From: Billgrantia tianxiuensis
GTDB lineage: Bacteria > Pseudomonadota > Gammaproteobacteria > Pseudomonadales > Halomonadaceae
NCBI RefSeq assembly: GCF_009834345.1
Contig: NZ_CP035042.1
Span: 1,488,001 to 1,552,000, forward strand
Direction of reading: 5' to 3'
Length of the DNA: 64,000 nt
In this document: in pieces, positions 1-9,371 of the stretch
Numbering within the stretch: the first letter of the stretch is position 1
How the letters are laid out: every line of letters begins with the position of its first letter
Position numbers and translations under genes: made by a program
Notes under the pieces: generated by a model
The model's input: only the letters and a program-made list of their open reading frames with translations
Database searches by the model: none
What the model was told of the DNA's origin: nothing

Positions 1-40
1 TAGTCTACGCGAAGCCCAAGGACGAAACAGGAGGCCGGGG

Positions 41-742
41 ATGCCCACGGAGACGCTTCACGACTGGAATCTGAGCCCCGAAGAGGCCATCGCGCTGCAG
101 AAGCGTATGGCCGGACGCATCGAGCGCGAGGACCGGCTGGGACCGGTGCGCCATATCGCTGGCGTCGACATCGGCTTCGAGCAGGAAGGCGAGATCACCC
201 GGGCGGCGGTGGTCGTGGTGGCATGGCCGGGCGATCCTCTCGCCGGTTTCGAGGTGGTGGAGCAGGTGGTGCACCGTGAGCCGACCCGCATGCCTTACAT
301 TCCCGGGCTGCTCTCCTTCCGCGAGATTCCGGCGGCGCTGGAAGCCTTCGGCAAGCTTGTGACACGCCCCGAACTGGTGATGGTCGACGGCCAGGGCATC
401 GCCCATCCGCGGCGTCTCGGCGTGGCCTCTCACCTGGGGTTGTGGCTCGACCTGCCAACCATCGGCGTGGCCAAGTCGCGGCTGTGTGGCGTACACGACG
501 AAGTGCCCGAGCCGCGCGGAGAGTGGACGCCGCTGCGCCATCGCGGCGAGACGATCGGCGCGGTGTTGCGCACGCGGGTGGGCGTCAAGCCGCTGTTCGT
601 CTCGCTGGGGCATCGCATCAGCCTCGAGACCTCGCTCGACTGGGTGGTGAAATGCCTGGGCCGAACCAAGCTGCCGGAGCCGACCCGGCTGGCCGATCGG
701 CTGGCCTCCCGGCGGGGGCCCATGCCACGACCGGCGGATTGA
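41..742 (+). CDS. nfi: Endonuclease V (deoxyinosine 3'-endonuclease)
   Basis: A 233-residue protein matching endonuclease V, which nicks DNA one phosphodiester 3' of deoxyinosine and starts repair of deaminated adenine. Seen: GVDIGF with the first metal-binding Asp at about residue 43, YIPGLLSFREIP with Glu at about 95, and VDGQGIAHPRRLGVASHLG with Asp at about 116, followed by IGVAKSRL. These are the conserved active-site blocks of the family. Length is typical. The ATG is preceded by a strong AGGAGG ribosome-binding site ending about six bases upstream. The DUF1415 gene follows on the same strand after 60 bases and may be co-transcribed. Confidence 0.95.
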   Translation: MPTETLHDWNLSPEEAIALQKRMAGRIEREDRLGPVRHIAGVDIGFEQEGEITRAAVVVVAWPGDPLAGFEVVEQVVHREPTRMPYIPGLLSFREIPAALEAFGKLVTRPELVMVDGQGIAHPRRLGVASHLGLWLDLPTIGVAKSRLCGVHDEVPEPRGEWTPLRHRGETIGAVLRTRVGVKPLFVSLGHRISLETSLDWVVKCLGRTKLPEPTRLADRLASRRGPMPRPAD

Positions 743-802
743 AGCCGCGCCCGGCATCGGCTCGGGTATACTGGCTCTTTCCGCCATTACCTGAGCCTGC
801 CA

Positions 803-1354
803 ATGTCTGAACCCCTGACGCCCGCCTGCGCCGCCACCCGTGCCTGGGTGGAAGGCTTCGTCGTGGCCCACAACGTTTGCCCCTTTGCACGGCGGGAGTT
901 CGTAAGCGATTCCATCCGTTTCGTCGAGGTAGCGGCGAACGAGTGGGAGCCGGCCCTAGAGGCGATGATCGAGGAGTGCCGTCGGCTCGACCTCACACCC
1001 GAGATCGAGACCACGCTGATAGTCTTGCGTCCGGGGCTCGAGGATTTTGACGACTATCTCGATTTCCTCGCCGTGGCCGAGGCGCTGCTGGTCGAGCAAG
1101 GTTACGAGGGGACTTATCAGCTCGCCAGCTTTCATCCCGACTACTGCTTCGAAGGCGCTGCGGAGGACGATCCGGGCAACTTCACCAATCGCTCGCCCTG
1201 GCCGATGCTGCACCTGCTGCGTGAAGCGGGCCTGGAGCGCGCCTTGGCGAACTATCCCGACCCCGAGGCGATTCCCGAGCGCAACATCGAGACCATGCAC
1301 CGGCTCGGCGGTGAACGGTTGGACGCCGAGCTGGCGGCGCTGCGCGGCCAATGA
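803..1354 (+). CDS. DUF1415 family protein
   Basis: A 183-residue cytoplasmic protein that I recognise as the DUF1415 family, of unknown biochemical function and common in gammaproteobacteria. Visible conserved-looking stretches are AHNVCPFARRE near residue 25, TLIVLRPGLEDFDDYL in the middle and ASFHPDYCFEG towards the C-terminal half. There are no membrane segments or signal peptide. It sits 60 bases after endonuclease V and converges with the aldo/keto reductase only nine bases away, with no clear terminator in between. Confidence 0.85.
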   Translation: MSEPLTPACAATRAWVEGFVVAHNVCPFARREFVSDSIRFVEVAANEWEPALEAMIEECRRLDLTPEIETTLIVLRPGLEDFDDYLDFLAVAEALLVEQGYEGTYQLASFHPDYCFEGAAEDDPGNFTNRSPWPMLHLLREAGLERALANYPDPEAIPERNIETMHRLGGERLDAELAALRGQ

Positions 1355-1363
1355 CCGATAAGC

Positions 1364-2254
1364 CTAGATGATGTCGAGCGGCTCCTTGTGGTCAGGCGCC
1401 GGAAAGGTTTCGTCGAGCCGGGCCAAGGAGGCGTCATCAAGCTCGACCGTCAGTGCCCCGGCATTCTGCTCGATGTGTTGGGGCTGAACCGCCTTGGGGA
1501 TGGCGATGACGTTGCGTCGGCCAGCCACGGGGCGAATTGCCCAGGCCAGCAGTAGCTGGGCGGGGGTGATGCCGAGCCCATCGGCCACTTCTCTCACCAC
1601 CGGATGGCCGAACAGGTCCTGGCGCAGCTTGCCGGCCTGGGCCAGCGGACAGTAGGCCATCAGCGGCATGCCCAGGCGCTGCATCAAGGGACGCAGGGCG
1701 TATTCGATGCCGCGTGAGCCCAGGTGGTAGAGCACCTGGTTGACGGCGCAGGCGTTGCCGTCGGGCAGGGCGTGCAACGTCTCGAGTTCGTCCGCGTCGA
1801 AGTTGGAGACGCCGAAACGGCGAATCTTGCCCTGCTCGCGCAGCCGCTCGAAGGCCTCGAGGGTCTCCTTGAGCGGAATATTGCCTGGCCAGTGGAGCAG
1901 GTAGAGATCCAGGTGATCGGTGCCGAGCCGCTTCAGACTGCGCTCGCAGGCGGCGATGGCACTGTCGCGTCCCGCGTTCCACGGATAGACCTTGGAGACC
2001 AGGAAGGCCTGGTCGCGGCGCCCGGCCAGCGCTTCGCCGACCACTTCCTCGGCGCCACCGTCGGCGTACATCTCGGCGGTGTCGATCAGCGTCAGGCCCA
2101 GCTCGAGGCCGTGCTGCAGGGCACGCACCTCATCACGGCGGGGTGACAAGTTCTCGCCCATGTACCAGGTGCCCTGGCCAATGGCAGGCAACTCTAACGC
2201 CGATTCATGAGCAGTGGCGGGTAAGGTCACGTGGGGGATGCGGTGATCGGTCAT
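1364..2254 (-). CDS. Aldo/keto reductase
   Basis: A 296-residue NAD(P)H-dependent aldo/keto reductase with a TIM-barrel fold. The catalytic tetrad is visible: Asp58 and Tyr63 in IDTAEMYADGG, Lys88 in FLVSKVYP and His121 in LYLLHWPG. The cofactor-binding end (WAIRPVAGRRNVIAIPKA) is present. The style resembles the E. coli YeaE-like and 2,5-diketogluconate reductase branch, but the substrate cannot be told. It is transcribed divergently from the OsmC-like gene; the shared 156-base AT-rich spacer holds a perfect 12-bp palindrome. Confidence 0.92.
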   Translation of the reverse strand: MTDHRIPHVTLPATAHESALELPAIGQGTWYMGENLSPRRDEVRALQHGLELGLTLIDTAEMYADGGAEEVVGEALAGRRDQAFLVSKVYPWNAGRDSAIAACERSLKRLGTDHLDLYLLHWPGNIPLKETLEAFERLREQGKIRRFGVSNFDADELETLHALPDGNACAVNQVLYHLGSRGIEYALRPLMQRLGMPLMAYCPLAQAGKLRQDLFGHPVVREVADGLGITPAQLLLAWAIRPVAGRRNVIAIPKAVQPQHIEQNAGALTVELDDASLARLDETFPAPDHKEPLDII

Positions 2255-2274
2255 GGTAGGCTCAGTATATTTTG

Positions 2275-2286
2275 GAAAATATTTTC
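2275..2286. promoter_or_regulatory. Perfect 12-bp palindrome in divergent promoter region
   Basis: GAAAATATTTTC is a perfect palindrome. It extends imperfectly with flanking TTT/AAA arms and lies between the divergent aldo/keto reductase and OsmC-like genes in locally AT-rich DNA. A TATACT-like hexamer oriented towards the reductase overlaps this stretch. It may be a repressor or redox-regulator site, but no regulator is encoded nearby. Confidence 0.35.
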
Positions 2287-2410
2287 AAAATTATTCGCCA
2301 AAGAGATGGCGAAGACAAGTCGATGCGCTATGGTGAGGAAGTGGTGACGTTCCATGGACGTCATCGTCCAATCCTTTGGCCAGTTCTCGTATCGCAAGGA
2401 GTCGACCCAC

Positions 2411-2841
2411 ATGAGTATCAAGAAAACCGGTAGCGCTGTCTGGGAGGGTAGCCTCAAAGAGGGCACGGGTCAGGTTTCGACCGGAAGTGGCGCGCTCAAG
2501 GACGTGCCCTACAGCTTCGGCAAGCGCTTCGAAGGCGAACCCGGTTCCAATCCCGAAGAGTTGATCGGTGCCGCCCATGCCAGCTGCTACTCCATGGCAC
2601 TGTCGATGATCATGGGCGAGGCCGGCCTGACCCCGAGCGCATTGCCACCGAGGCCACCGTGACTCTCGAGCAGGATGCCGGTGGCTTCAGCATCACCAAG
2701 ATCCATCTCACGACCCGGGTACGCAGCCCCGGTGCCGACGATAAGGCCTTTCATGGCGCGGCCGAAAAGGCGAAGGAGGGCTGTCCGGTCTCCAAGCTGT
2801 TCAAGGCCGAAATCACCCTGGATGCCAGCCTGGAGAACTGA
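2411..2841 (+). CDS. osmC: OsmC-type peroxiredoxin (frameshifted here)
   Basis: OsmC reduces organic hydroperoxides using two cysteines. The first part reads MSIKKTGSAVWEGSLKEG and carries the active Cys59 in AAHASCYSMAL. The frame then breaks in the run of four C at 2631-2634. Adding one C restores TPERIATEATVTLEQDAGG and joins the second part, which holds the second cysteine in KEGCPVSKLF. The repaired product is 143 residues, the normal OsmC length. The ATG has AAGGAG 10 bases upstream; the longer in-frame start at 2354 has no such site. Loss of one base in a C run suggests a sequence error rather than a pseudogene. Confidence 0.88.
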
Positions 2842-2862
2842 AGGCGCTTCGCTCGGTTCGCA

Positions 2863-2884
2863 GCGGCCACCTCCGGGTGGCCGC
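2863..2884. terminator. Stem-loop between convergent genes
   Basis: A perfect nine-base-pair GC stem (GCGGCCACC / GGTGGCCGC) with loop TCCG lies between the ends of the OsmC-like gene and the glutaminase gene. There is no strong T run on either side, so it is a candidate bidirectional terminator only. Confidence 0.5.
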
Positions 2885-2901
2885 ACTGGTTTCAGCACCA
2901 A

Positions 2902-3579
2902 CTAGGCCGGGGGCATGGTACGGCGCGCTGCCTCGACCAGAGCGCGAACCAGCCGCTGCTGGGGACGATTGAAGACCAACCACTCGGGATGCCACTGCAC
3001 GCCGATGAGGAACTCATGGTTGCGTGACTCGATACCTTGGACCAGCCCGTCGCGATCACGGGCGACGATCTCGATGCCTCGCCCCGCCTCTTGCACGGCC
3101 TGGTGGTGCAGGCTGTTGATGCGGCACCAGCTCACCTTGAGGATGCGGTGGAGCTGGCTGTCGGCAACGATATCCACCGTCTTGCGCGGCAGTACGGTGC
3201 GCCGGCGCTTGAGGCCTTCGTGAGTGGTGTAGATATCCGGATCCAGTGTGCCGCCGAGGTGAACGTTGAGCATCTGAGCGCCACGACAGATGCCTAGTAC
3301 CGGCTTGCCTTGAGGGATGAAACGCTCCATCAGCTCGAGTTCGAGTTCGTCGCGCTGGGGATCGAGGCGCACGTCGAGCTGGACTTCACCGCCATAGAGA
3401 TGGGCCTGGATGTCGTCGCCACCGCCGATGATCAGACCGTCCAACGCCTGGGGCAAAGGGCGGGAGGGGGAGAGCCGCAGCGGCCTGCCACCGTGGCGCC
3501 ATACGGCGAACCAATCGAACCACCAGGCAATGCGACTCTTGTAATCCGATGTGGTGATGCCGATGAGGGGACGCGTCAT
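2902..3579 (-). CDS. Class I glutamine amidotransferase-like (peptidase C26) hydrolase
   Basis: A 225-residue class I glutamine amidotransferase-fold protein of the gamma-glutamyl hydrolase / PuuD type. Seen: the nucleophile elbow GICRGAQMLN with Cys98, and the His197-Glu199 pair in VQWHPEW near the C-terminus. This completes the Cys-His-Glu triad. The chosen start (MTRPLIGITT) overlaps the stop of the upstream amidoligase in an ATGA arrangement, so the two are translationally coupled. The pairing suggests that this enzyme hydrolyses or transfers the amide bond linked to the product of its neighbour. Puu-pathway putrescine use is an alternative, but no other puu gene is nearby. Confidence 0.88.
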   Translation of the reverse strand: MTRPLIGITTSDYKSRIAWWFDWFAVWRHGGRPLRLSPSRPLPQALDGLIIGGGDDIQAHLYGGEVQLDVRLDPQRDELELELMERFIPQGKPVLGICRGAQMLNVHLGGTLDPDIYTTHEGLKRRRTVLPRKTVDIVADSQLHRILKVSWCRINSLHHQAVQEAGRGIEIVARDRDGLVQGIESRNHEFLIGVQWHPEWLVFNRPQQRLVRALVEAARRTMPPA

Positions 3580-4594
3580 GAGGGCGAGCGGACCTCCTTG
3601 ATCCAGTTGCGTAGCCTGCCGACCATGCGAGCCATGAGCGATTGGGTGTGCAGGTTGACGTAGCGACCGGCGCGTTCGAGCAGCTCCTTGCGATCTGCGG
3701 CCAGGCGTTCCACCGCGACCCAGCGGTTCCATTCCACCACCGCGCCCCAGCCGCGCTGGGACAGTTGGGCGTTAGGCAGGCGATAGTGGAACGTGGGCCG
3801 CGGCTTGATCAGGTTGTTGCGGAACAGCTCGTCGGGGTAATCGGGGCGCAGGTAGGCTAACAGTGGATAGAGATCGAGTTCGCGATTGCGCGTGGGTTGA
3901 AGCTGATGTAATCGGCGATCAGCGTGTCCAGGTCCGGCGCGTAGTCGGGGTCGAGCACATGCAGGATATAGTGTTTGGGAAAGGGATTGGCGTGTGGCAA
4001 CACCTCTCGGGTGATATCGACATCGATCTCCTTGCGCAACCAGGCTGCCATCAGCAGAAAGGCGCGCAACTGACGCAGGATGGCATCGGGCTCCAGGCTG
4101 GCTGCCTCGGGATTGAGATGCAGGCCGAAGCCGTACAGCAGGCTGGCGTCGGTGCCCTTGGCGCCGTGAGCGTTGAGCGCGGCAAACAGCTTGTCGAGTT
4201 CGCTCAGCTCGTTCCAGGGCACCGGTGGGCAGACGATCTCGGTCGGTACCAGGCCGGTGACCACGTCGCCGATCAGCTCTCGAGTCTTGTTGTGGAAATC
4301 CAGGCGCATCTGATGGCGCTGACGTTCCCATTCGGTGTCGTGTCGCGGCATCTCCTGCAACAGCCTGGTATCGGGGTGGGCGTACTGGGTATCGAGCTCG
4401 ATGACGAAGTCGCCCCAGCGCGTGGCCTCGACCCGCAAGCGATGCGGGCTGATCAGTTTCAGGTCGCCACCGAATAGGTCGCGTACCAGCTCGCCGGTTT
4501 GCTGAGGAGGAAGTCCGGCGAATTCTATCTCGACGCCAACCCGTCGAGTCCTACCCTGGACATTCAGAGGCTCGGGTGGTGATTGCGGCAGCAT
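3576..4594 (-). CDS. Amidoligase-family protein (frameshifted here)
   Basis: This resembles the amidoligase enzyme family (Amidoligase_2), glutamine-synthetase-fold carboxylate-amine ligases. The N-terminus reads RTRRVGVEIEFAGL, the typical metal-binding GxEIE(F/L) opening. Later come DFVIELDTQ, ELIGDVVTGLVPTEIV and YGFGLHLNPEA. The frame breaks at a GGG run (3894-3896). One extra base gives YISFNPTRNRELDLYPLLAYL and joins the C-terminal part ending in WIKEVRSPS. The repaired protein is 339 residues. The start at MLPQSPPEP was chosen because upstream in-frame sequence does not look coding. It lies directly before, and overlaps, the class I amidotransferase gene. Confidence 0.85.
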
Positions 4595-4712
4595 GAAGGC
4601 ATCCTGTGCGACTCGAGAGTCTGAACGCCAGCCTAGCACAGAGCGGCGGTCAGTCGGAGCGATCCGAGGCCGTTCGCCCAGGTGCACGGCAAACCGAACA
4701 AGGGAGTGATCG

Positions 4713-7063
4713 ATGCCAGACGTGTTTTCCCCGCGTGACGATGGCGGGCTCTGGCGAACGACGATTCGCATCGGGCTGCTGCTCGCGTTGACGCTATTGC
4801 TGGCTGGACCGCTGCAGGCCCAGGGGCTTCCACTCGGTGGATTGGGGCAGGAGGAGTCGCCTCGGGGCGAGGCACATGACGCCGAAACGTTCCAGCAGTC
4901 CTTGAACGAAGTGATTGCCACGCTGGAGGATGAGGAACGGCGCGGCGCCCTGCTCGACGAGCTGCGCGACATCCAGCAGGCCCACGGCGAGAGTATGGAA
5001 GAGGGCGGCACGCTCCAGCGTCAGGGGTTGCTTGGTGCGCTGGCCGAAACGCTCAGTGAGCTGGGCGAGCAGGCCGAGGCGGGAGAATCTCCCCTCGATG
5101 ACTGGCAGCGTCAACTGGAGCAGGGCTGGGTCGATCTCAGCGCACTGGTGGTGCAGACCGGGACGCCGCAGCTGCTACGCTCGGCATTCGACGGCGCCCT
5201 GCTGTTGGGCATCTGGATGGCCGCTCTGGTCGCTCTCATTGCGCTGGGCAGGAGACTTTTCGCGCGCCGCGATCTACCGCTCGACCTGCCGCGCGAGCCT
5301 CGTGGCTGGCTGCTGGCACTGCACTTCCTACGCCGCATGCTGCCTTGGACGCTGTCGTTCGTCATCATCATGGGCTTGACCCAGGTGCTGCCGGCCAACC
5401 CCGGACGCACCCTGGCGCTGGTCATTGCCTACCTGGCCCTATGCGGGCGTATCCTGTCGGTCATCGTCGAATGCGTGGTATCGGTGTTCACTCGTGGCCA
5501 TCGCTTCCCGGCCGTACGGATGATCCAACAGCAGGGATTGCGCATGCTGTTCCTGATCGGCGCGCTGATCGCGCTGGGCGATGCGCTGAATGCAGCGCGG
5601 CTCTCCTGGCAGGTAGGCGAAGAGCTGGCGGCGCTGGGTTCGGTCCTGGCCAACATGCTGGCGGCACTGCTCAGCATCCGCTTCATTTTCAAGTTCAAGC
5701 GACCGATCAAGCATTTGATCCGCAATCGCCCATGGAAGGTGCGGCGCGAAGGCGGCACCGCCATCGAGATGGCCCGCATCGTCGGTCGGTTGTGGCACGT
5801 GCCGGCGCTGCTGATGGTGGTGGGTTCGCTGCTGGCCATCTTCATTACCGTGGGCGATGTCGGGGCGGCCCTGGCACGTTCGATCATCTCGGCCGCGCTG
5901 TTGGTGTTGACACTGGTGGTGACGCGGTTGATCCAGCGTCACAGTGAGAGGCGTACCCGGCGGCGCCGGGTCAGCGAGTACCGCCGCCGTCTCGAACGCT
6001 TCGGCTATGCCCTCTCGCACGTAACGGCCTGGATCGTATTCGCCGAGCTGTCGCTGCAGGTGTGGGGCGGCTCACTGTTCGGCCTGGGCCGGGAGGGCGT
6101 GGCCGGGGTGCGTATCGGCCAGGCGTTACTGGCGCTCGGCTTCACGGTGCTGTTGGCCTGGCTGGCCTGGATATTTGCCGATACCGCCATTCAGCGCGCG
6201 CTGGTCTCTTCCGCCCGCTCACGCGGCCGGCGTGTCAACCAGGCTCGCGCCCAGACCATCACGCCGATGATCCGCAACGTGATTTTCGCCACCATCGTGC
6301 TCATCGCCGCCATCGTCGGTTTGGCCAACCTGGGGTCAACGTCACGCCGCTGCTGGCCGGTGCCGGCGTCATCGGCCTGGCCGTGGGCTTCGGCGCCCAG
6401 ACCCTGGTACAGGACCTGATCACGGGGATATTCATCATCGTCGAGGACTCACTGGCCGTGGACGACTTCGTCCAGATCAACGGCCACATGGGCACCGTCG
6501 AGGGGCTGACTCTGCGCACCGTGAGGCTGCGCGACCTGGACGGCATCCTGCACATCATCACCTTCAGTGCCATCCAGTCGATTCACAATATGTCACGCCA
6601 CTTCGGTATCGCGCTGATGCGCATCCGCATTCCGCATACCATGAAAATCGACGATGCCATCACCCTGATGCAGGAAACCGCCCAGGAGCTGCGCCAGGAC
6701 CCGATGATGCGTCATCACATCTGGTCACCGCTGGAGATGCAGGGCATCGACCGGTTCGACGAGGGCGCCGCCGTGCTGCGCATGCGCTTTCGCACCGCAC
6801 CCGTCATGCAATGGGACGTGGCGCGTGCATTCAATCTGCTGCTCAAGCAACGCATGGAAGCGCAGGGCCTCGATCTCGGCATGCCGCGCTTGAGCGTGAG
6901 CATGGAGGGCCAGCCTGGCGATGCCATGAAAGACGAGGTGCCCGGTACCGATGGCGGAGCCACGACACTGCGCGATGCCAAGGGGCGTGCGCCTGGCGAA
7001 GCCGGTATCGCCGATCCCGAAGGGGCGACCAACCCTCAGCGTGCTTCGCCGGACTCATCGTGA
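4713..7063 (+). CDS. Large MscS-family mechanosensitive channel (frameshifted here)
   Basis: An inner-membrane channel of the MscS superfamily, of the larger type like YbiO with an N-terminal extension. The N-terminus has a hydrophobic signal-like segment ending in QAQG (about residue 37). A hydrophilic, Glu-rich periplasmic stretch to about residue 155 follows, then many membrane helices. The pore and beta domain appear as LLAGAGVIGLAVGFGAQ, LVQDLITGIFIIVED and GTVEGLTLRTVRLRDLDG. The frame is lost in GGGG at 6332-6335; one more G gives LANLGVNVTPLLAG. The repaired protein is 783 residues. Likely role: release of solutes on hypo-osmotic shock, fitting a halophile. The acidic C-terminal tail is variable. 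Confidence 0.9.
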
Positions 7064-7240
7064 GCAGGCCGTGCCTTCTTTCGGCCATGGCGGTCTGTAG
7101 CGCAGGCCGCCGATGCTTCGAAGCCAATCACATAGCGGCCTGCCATCTGTAGCCCGCCACTCCTCGGCGCCTCCCGCAATCCATCTCTTGCAAAAATAAG
7201 GTCGCCTGACGCTGTTCGGATTAGACCATGGTCTCGAAGA

Positions 7241-7273
7241 GTAAACGTTTACTCTATCAGAGTAAACGTTTAC
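7241..7273. promoter_or_regulatory. Tandem pair of LacI-type operators
   Basis: The perfect 12-bp palindrome GTAAACGTTTAC occurs twice, at 7241-7252 and 7262-7273. Centre-to-centre distance is 21 bp, about two helical turns, so both sites face the same side of the DNA. The central CG and the AAACGTTT core are typical of LacI/GalR operators. The sites lie 71-104 bases before the ThuA gene, and a LacI-family regulator is encoded at the end of the same gene set, making it the likely ligand. Confidence 0.8.
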
Positions 7274-7344
7274 ATTGCTGCCGTTACGCTTCGATTCGCG
7301 ATACCGACAATGCCTGCCACGTCAGGCTCACCAGGAGGAGCAAG

Positions 7345-8124
7345 ATGACCATCAAGGCCACGGTCTGGGGCGAGAACGTCCACGAGCGTACCAATGCGGT
7401 GGTAGCGCGGCTCTACCCCGACGGCATGCACACCTGCATCGCCGCCGGACTCAACGAGGATTTCGAGATCGAGGCGCGCTCGGTCACCCTGCAGGATCCG
7501 GAGCATGGCCTCACCGAGGAGGTGCTGGAGGATACCGATGTGCTGCTGTGGTGGGGGCATGCGGCCCACGGCGAGGTGAGCGACGCCATCGTCGACCGGG
7601 TCCAGGCCCGGGTGCTGCAGGGCATGGGGCTGCTGGTGCTGCATTCGGCCCACTACTCGAAGATCTTCAAGCGGCTGATGGGCACCACCTGCTCGCTGAA
7701 GTGGCGCGAGGCGGGCGAGCGCGAGCGGCTTTGGGTAGTCAATCCGGGCCATCCCATCGTGCAGGGCGTAGGTGACTACATCGAGCTACCCCATACCGAA
7801 ATGTACGGCGAGCCCTTTGCCGTACCCAACCCGGACGAGGTGATCTTCATCAGCGCCTTCGAAGGGGGCGAGGTGTTCCGCTCGGGGCTCACTTACAGGC
7901 GTGGCAACGGCAAGATCTTCTACTTCCGCCCTGGGCACGAGACCTATCCGATCTATCACGACGCCAAGGTGCGTCGGGTGCTCAAAAACGCCGTGAAGTG
8001 GGCGCGCCCAGAGGGCTCGCGATGGATCGACGCTTGCCCCAACGTACCGCCCGAGCAGGCTCCCGACCCGGTGGTAGTAAAAGGCGAGGGGCTGCACAAG
8101 CCCGGAGAGGAGGGATTCAAATGA
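7345..8124 (+). CDS. ThuA-family (trehalose utilization-like) protein
   Basis: A 259-residue protein of the ThuA family, a glutamine-amidotransferase-like fold linked to oxidation of disaccharides or other sugars. Seen: [35 protein letters not shown] and the C-terminal [16 protein letters not shown]. The ATG at 7345 has AGGAGG a few bases upstream; the longer reading-frame extension covers the operator pair and is not coding. The stop overlaps the start of the Gfo/Idh gene (ATGA), as in known ThuA-ThuB pairs. The exact reaction is unknown. Expression is probably controlled by the upstream LacI-type operators. Confidence 0.9.
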   Translation: MTIKATVWGENVHERTNAVVARLYPDGMHTCIAAGLNEDFEIEARSVTLQDPEHGLTEEVLEDTDVLLWWGHAAHGEVSDAIVDRVQARVLQGMGLLVLHSAHYSKIFKRLMGTTCSLKWREAGERERLWVVNPGHPIVQGVGDYIELPHTEMYGEPFAVPNPDEVIFISAFEGGEVFRSGLTYRRGNGKIFYFRPGHETYPIYHDAKVRRVLKNAVKWARPEGSRWIDACPNVPPEQAPDPVVVKGEGLHKPGEEGFK

Positions 8125-9169
8125 TTCGTCTGGCGATCATCGGAGCCGGCAGCATGGCCGGCGAGCATGCCACGCAGTTCCAAGCCCTTGAGGGGGTCGA
8201 GCTAGTAGCCGTATGCGACGTGGATGGCGGCCGGGCGCAGGCCTTCGCCGCACGCCATGCCATTCCGCTGCCTATACCGATCTCGAGACAATGCTGGCCC
8301 GGGAGGAGATCGATGCGGTGAGCAACGTCACTCCGGACGCCGCTCATAAGGCAACTTCGTTGGCGGCCATCGCCGCCGGCAAGCACATTCTCTGCGAGAA
8401 GCCCCTGGCCACCAGCGCCGCCGATGCCGAGGCGATGGCGGCGGCGGCTCGCGAGGCAGGGGTGATCAACATGGTCAACTTGAGCTATCGCAATGCGCCA
8501 GCCATCCATCAAGCCCGGGAATTGATCGCCTCGGGCGCCCTGGGGCGGATCCGCCACGTGGATGCCAGCTATCGCCAGAGCTGGCTGGTCAGCCACGCCT
8601 GGGGGCGCTGGGACCAGGATAGCCAGTGGCTGTGGCGGCTCTCCGAAAGGCATGGCAGCAAGGGGGTTCTGGGCGATGTGGGGATTCATATCCTCGACTT
8701 TGCCAGCTTCCCGGTGGGCGACATCACGGCGGTGAACTGCCGGCTCAAGTGCTACGACAAGGCTCCGGACAGCCGCATCGGCGACTATGTGCTCGACGCC
8801 AACGATACCGCCCTGATGCGCGTCGAGTTCGCCTGCGGGGCGCTGGGCAGTCTCCATGCCACGCGCTGGGCCACCGGTCATCACAACTCCCTGAGCCTGA
8901 GCGTACACGGCGACCGTGGCGCCCTTCGGGTCGACCTGGACGCGGCCAAGGATCGGCTGCACGTGTGCTTGGGTGAGGATGTCCATCCGGCCTGCTGGCG
9001 CGAGGTAGTCGCCCCCGAAACCCCCAGCCTCTACCGTCGCTTCATCGACGGCATCGCCAAGGGGCATAACGATCAGCCCGACTTCGCCCGCGGAGCGGCT
9101 CTGCAGCGGGTGCTGGATGCCTGCTTCGTCTCCGACGCCGAGGATCGCAGCTTGGCCCTGGCTGGCTGA
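8121..9169 (+). CDS. Gfo/Idh/MocA-family oxidoreductase (frameshifted here)
   Basis: An NAD(P)-dependent sugar or inositol-type dehydrogenase. The N-terminal Rossmann motif reads [12 protein letters not shown]. The frame then breaks near 8266-8268, where one added G gives [20 protein letters not shown]. The catalytic-region motif HILCEKPLA follows, and the C-terminal substrate domain runs through [12 protein letters not shown]. The repaired protein is 349 residues, normal for the family. It overlaps the ThuA gene by four bases; together they resemble ThuA/ThuB, which act in 3-keto-sugar formation in rhizobia. That substrate assignment is inference only. Confidence 0.88.
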
Positions 9170-9256
9170 GCCACCCACTACTGCAAGAGAGGAGGAAACC
9201 GGCCGCGCCATCGCTCAGAACCTGGATGGAGGCTTGGCTGAACCGGCTCGGTCGGC

Positions 9257-9300
9257 GCGGCTGGCGAGGCGCACCTGCCTCGCGCCGCTGGCGGATTTTT
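9257..9300 (+). terminator. Rho-independent terminator after Gfo/Idh gene
   Basis: GCGAGGC pairs with GCCTCGC around a six-base loop, extended by GCGGC/GCCGC with a two-base bulge, and TTTTT ends at 9300. It lies between the dehydrogenase and the LacI-family gene, so the regulator may have its own promoter or depend on read-through. Confidence 0.55.
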
Positions 9301-9371
9301 GACACAATCATCGGCCTTCAAGGGCAGGCGACGGCACATTGCGGTCGCTGCACCAAGCACAGGGCGGGCAG

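Noticed and set aside
4594..5011. N-terminal extension of the amidoligase frame
   Set aside because: Low-complexity Ser-rich sequence that overlaps the divergent MscS gene; the conserved domain starts just after 4594.
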